Positions 6,219 through 11,224 of a DNA stretch of 11,224 bases are shown piece by piece. The notes under the pieces are model-generated. The model did not search any database and was not told the DNA's origin. It saw nothing but the letters and a program-made list of their open reading frames with translations. Made by a program: the position numbers and the translations under genes. Source of the stretch: an uncultured Oceanobacillus sp. (GTDB taxonomy: Bacteria; Bacillota; Bacilli; Bacillales; Amphibacillaceae); assembly GCA_938004015.1 (NCBI GenBank), contig CALKWU010000125.1:1-11224 (forward strand), written 5' to 3'. How positions within the stretch are numbered: position 1 is the stretch's first letter; the number at the start of each line of letters is the position of its first letter.

Positions 6219-8570
6219 TTGTTTATTGCTCATATTCGAGAAAGTGACTTTTCTATTCAAACAGTTGAAGAACATAAAGAAAATGTGGCTTACTTAGCAA
6301 GAATGTATGGAGAAACGATCGGTTTAGGAGCAATGGCGGAATTAACGGGCTTTTTACATGATATGGGTAAACTAACTATACATTTTTCTGAGTATTTGGA
6401 AAATGCGGTCATCAAAGGTGAAGTGGCTCTAAAAAAAATTGATCACTCGACTGCAGGTGCGAAATATTTATATGAAAATTTTTATAACGGTTCACAGTTG
6501 CAAAAATTTGTTGTGGAAATTGTCGGAATGGCAATATTATCACATCATTCAGGTATACAAAATTTCACACAATTAGATTTAAGCGAATCGGACTATGTTA
6601 GAAGAATGACCAAAGATCTTGATTATTATGAAGAAGTGAAAAGAAACTTCGAATCAAATCCAAGCAATCGGTCCCGAGTTGAAAAGTTGTTGAAAGAAGC
6701 TATTGATGAATTTAAAAACTTTACTTTAAAAATAAAAAACCTTGAACATCCATTTGTCTATATAAATTTATTGCAAAAATTGATTTTAAGCATTTTGCTT
6801 GATGCAGATCGAACGGACACAAGACGTTTTGAAGAAAACGATCAATCCCCCCTCAGAGTTGATTTCCCTTTTGCTGAGAAATATCGAATCATGTTAGATG
6901 GACTCAAAACTTTAAATTCTAACAAAGACAAAATTCAAATTTTAAGAACTCTAATGTCAGAAAGGTGCGATGAAAAGGCTGGTGAGGCTTCAGGCATTTA
7001 TACATTATCCATTCCAACAGGTGGAGGCAAAACGTTTTCTAGTTTGAGATACGCTCTAAAACACGCGTATTTGTACGAAAAAGAAAGAATCATATATGTA
7101 GTCCCTTATACGACAATTTTGGAACAAAATGCTCAATCCGTGCGAGAAATTTTAAATGATTATGAACATGTTTTAGAACATCATGCCAATGTCATTGAAG
7201 AAATGGATTCTGATGAAGATTATTATGGAAATCCAATACAGAAAAAAATGCAGCTGGCAAGAGACAATTGGGATATGCCGATTATATTTACTACAATGGT
7301 GCAATTTTTAGATGCTTTTTACCAGAAAGGTACGAGAAAAACTCGGAGATTGCACCGATTAACAAATTCAGTAATTGTTATTGATGAAGTGCAATCAGTG
7401 CCTTATATTCATTTTTCACTTTTTAATATGGCGATAAACTTTTTGCATTATATAGGCAACAGTTCAATCATACTTAGCACTGCAACTCAACCGACTGTTG
7501 GTGAAATGGAATATGCAATTAGACTAACAGAAAATCATGAAATAATTCCCGGTTTGACACAAATCGTAAAAGAATTTGAACGTGTAAAAATTCATAACTG
7601 CATCACGAAAGGTGGTTGGGACAGTGCACAATTAGCTCAAAAAATATTGATTGAAATGGAGAATAGACGATCGGCGTTAATCATTTTAAACACTAAATCA
7701 GCCGTTAGAAAATTGTATGATGCTTTAAATGAACATTTGGAGTTTAACTCTGATATTAATCTCTATCATTTAAGTACTTCCATGTGTCCGGCACATCGGC
7801 AAAAGGTATTGAGTCAAATACGAGACGAGTTAGGTAAAGAAAGGGTTATTTGTGTTAGTACCCAACTTATTGAAGCGGGTGTGGATATAAGTTTTGAAGC
7901 CGTTTTTCGTTCCTTGGCTGGTTTGGATTCTATTGCCCAAGCAGCAGGAAGATGTAATCGACATGGTGAAAAAGAATACGGAGATGTCTTTGTGTTTAAA
8001 TCAAATGAAGAAAATTTAAAAAAGCTCCCCGAAATACGAATTGGACAAGAAGTAATGGAAAATCACATTGTTCCAATGGAAAATTGGGAAGAACAATTAT
8101 TTAATCCAAAAATGATTTCAAAATATTTTAAGGAATTCGATTTACAAGCTTCCAGAGAAATCTATAAAAATCCACCGGGCTTAGAAGTGCCTTTAATTGA
8201 TTTAATAAATGCTAAAACCAAACATCATTATAAAACGTTATCTCATTCGAGTTTTAAAACATTGGAAGAACATTTTGAAGCCATTTCATCACCTACTAAA
8301 TCTGTTATTGTTCCTTATGATGAAGAGGGAGAAGAAATTATATCTAAGCTTAATGAAAATTTATCATTAAGAGAATTAAATAGGGTACTAAAGAAGTCAC
8401 AAAGGTTTGTGGTTAATGTTTTTGAGTGTGAATACCAGAAATTGAAAGAATCGGAATTGCTTTTTGAATTATTTAACGAAGGAATAATTGCGGTTAGACC
8501 AGAAGGTTATAGCGATGAATTTGGATTGTCTTTAGATGGGCAAGGTACTAGTAAACAGTTCTATTTTTAG
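6219..8570 (+). CDS. cas3: CRISPR-associated helicase/nuclease Cas3, type I-C
   Basis: Effector nuclease of type I CRISPR interference: after Cascade binds target DNA, Cas3 is recruited, unwinds the displaced strand 3' to 5' with ATP and degrades it. The 783 residues carry an N-terminal HD nuclease domain (H19, H47-D48 in FLHDMGK, H76, HHSG at 109-112, and D195/D197 in LLDADRTD). The SF2 helicase follows: Walker A TGGGKT 267-272, DEVQ box 389-392, STATQP 420-425, motif V in VSTQLIEAGVD 546-556, and motif VI QAAGRCNRHG 574-583. A Cas3-type C-terminal region ends the protein. All key residues appear intact. The start is TTG at 6219 with GGAGG (6207-6211) 7 nt upstream; no better ATG exists nearby. 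It is the first gene of the operon, and the cas5c ribosome binding site overlaps its stop codon. Much more AT-rich than the metabolic genes. Confidence 0.97.
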   Translation: MFIAHIRESDFSIQTVEEHKENVAYLARMYGETIGLGAMAELTGFLHDMGKLTIHFSEYLENAVIKGEVALKKIDHSTAGAKYLYENFYNGSQLQKFVVEIVGMAILSHHSGIQNFTQLDLSESDYVRRMTKDLDYYEEVKRNFESNPSNRSRVEKLLKEAIDEFKNFTLKIKNLEHPFVYINLLQKLILSILLDADRTDTRRFEENDQSPLRVDFPFAEKYRIMLDGLKTLNSNKDKIQILRTLMSERCDEKAGEASGIYTLSIPTGGGKTFSSLRYALKHAYLYEKERIIYVVPYTTILEQNAQSVREILNDYEHVLEHHANVIEEMDSDEDYYGNPIQKKMQLARDNWDMPIIFTTMVQFLDAFYQKGTRKTRRLHRLTNSVIVIDEVQSVPYIHFSLFNMAINFLHYIGNSSIILSTATQPTVGEMEYAIRLTENHEIIPGLTQIVKEFERVKIHNCITKGGWDSAQLAQKILIEMENRRSALIILNTKSAVRKLYDALNEHLEFNSDINLYHLSTSMCPAHRQKVLSQIRDELGKERVICVSTQLIEAGVDISFEAVFRSLAGLDSIAQAAGRCNRHGEKEYGDVFVFKSNEENLKKLPEIRIGQEVMENHIVPMENWEEQLFNPKMISKYFKEFDLQASREIYKNPPGLEVPLIDLINAKTKHHYKTLSHSSFKTLEEHFEAISSPTKSVIVPYDEEGEEIISKLNENLSLRELNRVLKKSQRFVVNVFECEYQKLKESELLFELFNEGIIAVRPEGYSDEFGLSLDGQGTSKQFYF

Positions 8571-8574
8571 GGGG
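8569..8574 (+). promoter_or_regulatory. cas5c ribosome binding site overlapping the cas3 stop codon
   Basis: AGGGGG uses the last two bases of the cas3 TAG stop and lies 7 nt before the TTG start of cas5c. It supports the TTG start at 8582 and suggests translational coupling. Confidence 0.7.
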
Positions 8575-8581
8575 TATAAAT

Positions 8582-9307
8582 TTGAGAAATCAAATTGAAT
8601 TTGTTGTTTATGGGAAATATGCTTTGTTTACGGACCCTGTCACTAAAATTGGTGGTGAAAAATTTACGTATCAAATCCCCACCTATCAAGCATTGAAAGG
8701 GATAGTGGAATCAATTTACTGGAAACCTAGCATCACATGGATTATTGATGAGGTAAGAGTGATGAATCCTATTCAAACCGAAGTTAAAGGTGTAAGGCCA
8801 ATTAAATATCACAATTCTACAAATGAGTTGGCATATTATACGTATTTGCGTGAACCAAAGTATCAGGTGAGGGCGCATTTCGAATTCAATAAATACCGTC
8901 CGGATTTAAAACATGATTGGAATGAAAACAAACATTACAGTATTGCAAAACGTTCGCTAAAACGTGGTGGTCGGAGAGATATCTTTTTAGGGACCAGAGA
9001 ATGTCAAGCTTATGTTGAAGAATGTAAGTTTGGTGAAGGGGAAGGTTTTTATGATGATTATGGCGAAATAAATTTTGGTCCAATGTTTCACGGATTCACT
9101 TATCCTGATGAGAATGAAAAACAGGAAATGTTAGTGCGATTGTGGACGCCTGTGATGAAAAATGGAATCATTTCATTTATCAGACCAGAACAGTGTACAT
9201 TAGTTCGATCATTAGGAAAAAGAAATAAAAAAAGCTTTGTGAAGGATAATAATTTTAAATCGGTTGAATCGGAATATATCGAGTTGTTTGGGGAGGGAAA
9301 TCGATGA
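8582..9307 (+). CDS. cas5c: Cas5c (Cas5d), crRNA-processing Cascade subunit of type I-C
   Basis: In type I-C systems, which lack Cas6, this RAMP protein cuts the CRISPR transcript within each repeat and stays on the 5' handle of the crRNA in Cascade. The 241 residues include the family's conserved opening (YALFTDPVTKIGGEK, 13-27), YQALKGIVESIYWKP (35-49) and KGVRPIKY (69-76), plus a glycine-rich RRDIFLG segment (131-137). Y46, K117 and H118 correspond to the catalytic Tyr-Lys-His triad described for Bacillus halodurans Cas5d (Y46, K116, H117), so it should be an active nuclease. The TTG start at 8582 is supported by AGGGGG at 8569-8574; no ATG gives the conserved N-terminus. It lies 11 bp after cas3, and its TGA overlaps the cas8c ATG by the ATGA arrangement. 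Confidence 0.96.
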   Translation: MRNQIEFVVYGKYALFTDPVTKIGGEKFTYQIPTYQALKGIVESIYWKPSITWIIDEVRVMNPIQTEVKGVRPIKYHNSTNELAYYTYLREPKYQVRAHFEFNKYRPDLKHDWNENKHYSIAKRSLKRGGRRDIFLGTRECQAYVEECKFGEGEGFYDDYGEINFGPMFHGFTYPDENEKQEMLVRLWTPVMKNGIISFIRPEQCTLVRSLGKRNKKSFVKDNNFKSVESEYIELFGEGNR

Positions 9308-11205
9308 GTTGGATGATTCAACTTTACGATGTTTATGAACATAACAGTCATCGTGTTGGCGTTTTTGAAGAAAAAAGAAATCAACGAATAACTTTACTTC
9401 CTACATCACATATGATCCAAACTGCACAAATCCAGATTAATCTTTCTACTGATGGCGATTTTTTGAATGCTAGAGTAATTGACAATGAAAGAACAATTGT
9501 GCCAGTGACCTTGGAATCTGCAAACAGATCCGGAAAAACAATAAGACCGCATTTTTTACATGATAAGTTATTTTATGTTGCTGGGGACTATATAGAATTT
9601 GGAGGGGATCTAAAACGTAAAAACTATTTTAAAGCTTATTATTCACAAATGAAAGATTGGGCTAATCATCAAAATGCTCCTAAAGAAGTTAAATCCATTT
9701 TTAAATATATTTCAAAAAAAAGGGTTATACGCGATTTGATTGATGAAAAAATATTGCCTGTTGATAATAACGGAAAAGTCATCATAAAAATGACTGGTCC
9801 GGAACGTCAAGAAATCTACAAAGTTGTAACAGGTGACAATGTTTTAGAAGCGTTTGTTAGATTTAACGTGATTCAAGACAATTCAGTACCAGTCTGGGAA
9901 AACACTGATTTATTTGATAGTTTTATTGAATATATAAGTGATTCCTTGAAGCAGAAAACAGGATTATGTTACGTTTCAGGTAGAACACATGAAGCTTTAA
10001 CAACCCAACATGGTTCACGTGTTAGATATACTGGCGATTTATCCAAACTAATATCAGCTAATGATGATATAGGTTTTACGTTTAGAGGCAGATTTCATCA
10101 TTCCGAAGAAGCGGTTCAAATAGGATATGAAATATCACAAAAAGCCCATAACGCTTTACGTTGGTTAATACAAAGACAAGGGACTAATGTGGATAGTCGT
10201 TATTTTGTATCGTTTGGTGTGGAACATATAGAAGTGCCTGAACCGTTTACTGATGGTTTAGAATTTTTATCAAGAGAAGTTTTGGAACAATATAAAGATA
10301 AAGTATTAACAGAAGAAATTGTTGCAAACGAGATTATAAAAGCAATGCATGGTTTTAAGCATGAATTCGATAAATCAAAATTGGAGAATATCATTGTTAT
10401 GGCTTTGGATGCTGCAACATCCGGACGTTTAGCAATCGTATATTTTCAACAGTTTAATCCTGAATTATATATTGAGTCATTAATAAAGTGGCATCATAGT
10501 TGTCGATGGTTGCAGATAACCCGTGATAAAAGTACAAAGGGAGTAATCCGATATATAGGAACTCCATCAACAAACAAGATTGCAGATGCGGTTTATGGGA
10601 GTGATGCAGATCCACGATTAAAAAAAGAACTATACACTAGACTATTACCATCGATTTTAGAACGTAAAAGAATTCCAAGTGATATTGTTAAAACAGTATT
10701 TCACCGTGTAACCAATCCTTATAGTTTTAAATCGAAAACGCAATCTGTTGATTATTTCAAATGGGAAGAGACTTTAAATATAGCTTGTGCATTAATAAAT
10801 AAACAATATGAAAGTGAGGGATACAGTTTGGCGTTGCAGGAAGAAAATTTGGACAGAGATTATTTGTTTGGAAGATTATTAGGTGTTGCAGAAGTAATGG
10901 AAAGAAGGTTATTAAAGGAAAAAAATGAAACTCGTGCAACAAATGCAACCCGATTATTTAATGCGTATAGTCAGAGACCTGCACGGACATGGTATGTTAT
11001 TCGTAAACAATTAAATCCATATTTTGTTCGCCTTGGAGATCAAGCAACATTTTATTCTGTTTTGTTGCAGGAAATTGAATCAAAAATTTCATTTGAACAG
11101 ATGAATGACAAACCGTTAGGACCTGTGTTTTTGTTAGGTTACAGTAGTCAAATACAAGATTTATATACAAAAAAGACCAGCTATAAAAAATCAAGGGAAT
11201 TTTAA
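9304..11205 (+). CDS. cas8c: Cas8c (Csd1), large subunit of type I-C Cascade
   Basis: Large subunit of the type I-C interference complex; in this family it recognises the PAM, helps open target DNA and recruits Cas3. The 633 residues fit the family's usual 550-650. Family hallmarks visible by eye are the CYVSG segment (222-226) with a downstream TTQHG (233-237), the block KLISANDDIGFTFRGRF (248-264), and QKAHNALRWLIQRQG (279-293). Residues 430-500 and the C-terminal helical part (516-590, starting LDRDYLFGRLLGV) resemble the region that is also made separately as Cas11c. The start ATG at 9304 overlaps the cas5c stop (ATGA), with GGGAGGG (9291-9297) 6 nt before it. The window ends 19 bp later, where cas7c is expected. 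Identification rests on pattern recognition plus the canonical cas3-cas5c-cas8c order; very likely correct. Confidence 0.94.
   Translation: MSWMIQLYDVYEHNSHRVGVFEEKRNQRITLLPTSHMIQTAQIQINLSTDGDFLNARVIDNERTIVPVTLESANRSGKTIRPHFLHDKLFYVAGDYIEFGGDLKRKNYFKAYYSQMKDWANHQNAPKEVKSIFKYISKKRVIRDLIDEKILPVDNNGKVIIKMTGPERQEIYKVVTGDNVLEAFVRFNVIQDNSVPVWENTDLFDSFIEYISDSLKQKTGLCYVSGRTHEALTTQHGSRVRYTGDLSKLISANDDIGFTFRGRFHHSEEAVQIGYEISQKAHNALRWLIQRQGTNVDSRYFVSFGVEHIEVPEPFTDGLEFLSREVLEQYKDKVLTEEIVANEIIKAMHGFKHEFDKSKLENIIVMALDAATSGRLAIVYFQQFNPELYIESLIKWHHSCRWLQITRDKSTKGVIRYIGTPSTNKIADAVYGSDADPRLKKELYTRLLPSILERKRIPSDIVKTVFHRVTNPYSFKSKTQSVDYFKWEETLNIACALINKQYESEGYSLALQEENLDRDYLFGRLLGVAEVMERRLLKEKNETRATNATRLFNAYSQRPARTWYVIRKQLNPYFVRLGDQATFYSVLLQEIESKISFEQMNDKPLGPVFLLGYSSQIQDLYTKKTSYKKSREF
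10816..10819 (+). promoter_or_regulatory. internal Shine-Dalgarno site within cas8c
   Basis: GAGG lies 8 nt before the in-frame TTG at 10828. It is the site proposed to drive separate translation of the Cas11c small subunit. It is a four-base core, so of moderate strength. Confidence 0.5.
10828..11205 (+). CDS. cas11c: putative internally initiated small subunit Cas11c
   Basis: In several type I systems lacking a separate small-subunit gene, including I-C, the small Cascade subunit is translated from a start inside the large-subunit gene and is identical to its C-terminus. Here an in-frame TTG (Leu509 of Cas8c) follows GAGG (10816-10819) at 8 nt and would give 125 residues, about the size expected for Cas11c. 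It begins seven residues before LDRDYLFGRLLGV, the start of the predicted helical bundle, so the fold would be complete. TTG is also the start of cas3 and cas5c in this operon, which makes it credible. Alternatives are a second TTG at 10834 and the ATG at 10897 (Met532, 102 residues), which would cut into the first helix and has AGGTG at a long 11-nt spacing. The start site is inference; no expression evidence exists in the sequence. Confidence 0.55.
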   Translation: MALQEENLDRDYLFGRLLGVAEVMERRLLKEKNETRATNATRLFNAYSQRPARTWYVIRKQLNPYFVRLGDQATFYSVLLQEIESKISFEQMNDKPLGPVFLLGYSSQIQDLYTKKTSYKKSREF

Positions 11206-11224
11206 GAAATATTTTTAGGCAGTA

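Noticed and set aside
1..11224. Search for a CRISPR array, tRNA, insertion sequence or transposase
   Set aside because: No spaced repeat units, cloverleaf-like sequence or transposase motifs were seen; the array is expected beyond the right edge.
11206..11224. Possible start of cas7c after cas8c (AGGCAGTA at the very end)
   Set aside because: Only 19 bases remain and no start codon is visible, so nothing can be called.

Overview
The window looks like chromosomal DNA of a Bacillota (Firmicutes) species, probably a Bacillaceae or Planococcaceae relative. The reasons are strong GGAGG-type Shine-Dalgarno sites, frequent TTG/GTG starts, rho-independent terminators and protein families typical of that group. 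All supported genes read left to right on the + strand. There are two compositionally different halves: a moderate-GC metabolic half (about 1-5520; for example 34 G/C of 60 in 2641-2700) and a strongly AT-rich half (about 5520-11224; for example 17 G/C of 60 in 7681-7740).

Left half: the C-terminal half of a TRAP transporter large permease (DctM type) is followed 18 bp later by a zinc-dependent alcohol dehydrogenase. After a 136-bp gap with direct and inverted repeats come an aldehyde dehydrogenase and an iron-containing alcohol dehydrogenase, ending at a clear terminator (4637-4668). Together these look like an uptake-plus-oxidation operon for a small organic acid or alcohol: import, then alcohol to aldehyde to acid. 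The substrate cannot be read from sequence. A separate gene for an unrecognised two-helix membrane protein follows, with its own terminator (5547-5586).

Middle: about 700 bp (5520-6218) has no conventional gene. It holds one very short ORF with an excellent Shine-Dalgarno site (5687-5779), a second weaker mini-ORF, and several perfect palindromes. Some of these palindromes sit where the promoter and operator of the next operon should be.

Right half: the start of a type I-C CRISPR-Cas operon, in the canonical order cas3 (helicase-nuclease), cas5c (crRNA-processing endonuclease) and cas8c (large Cascade subunit). The genes are tightly packed or overlapping. The window ends 19 bp after cas8c, so cas7c, cas4, cas1, cas2 and the array are expected outside; no CRISPR array is present here. 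Inside the 3' end of cas8c there is an in-frame TTG with an upstream GAGG that would give a 125-residue C-terminal product, matching the position and size expected for the independently translated small subunit Cas11c.

The most interesting items are the internal Cas11c start, the palindrome-rich region before cas3 with its short ORF, and a speculative CRISPR-repeat-like remnant there that could belong to a CreTA-like guard module.
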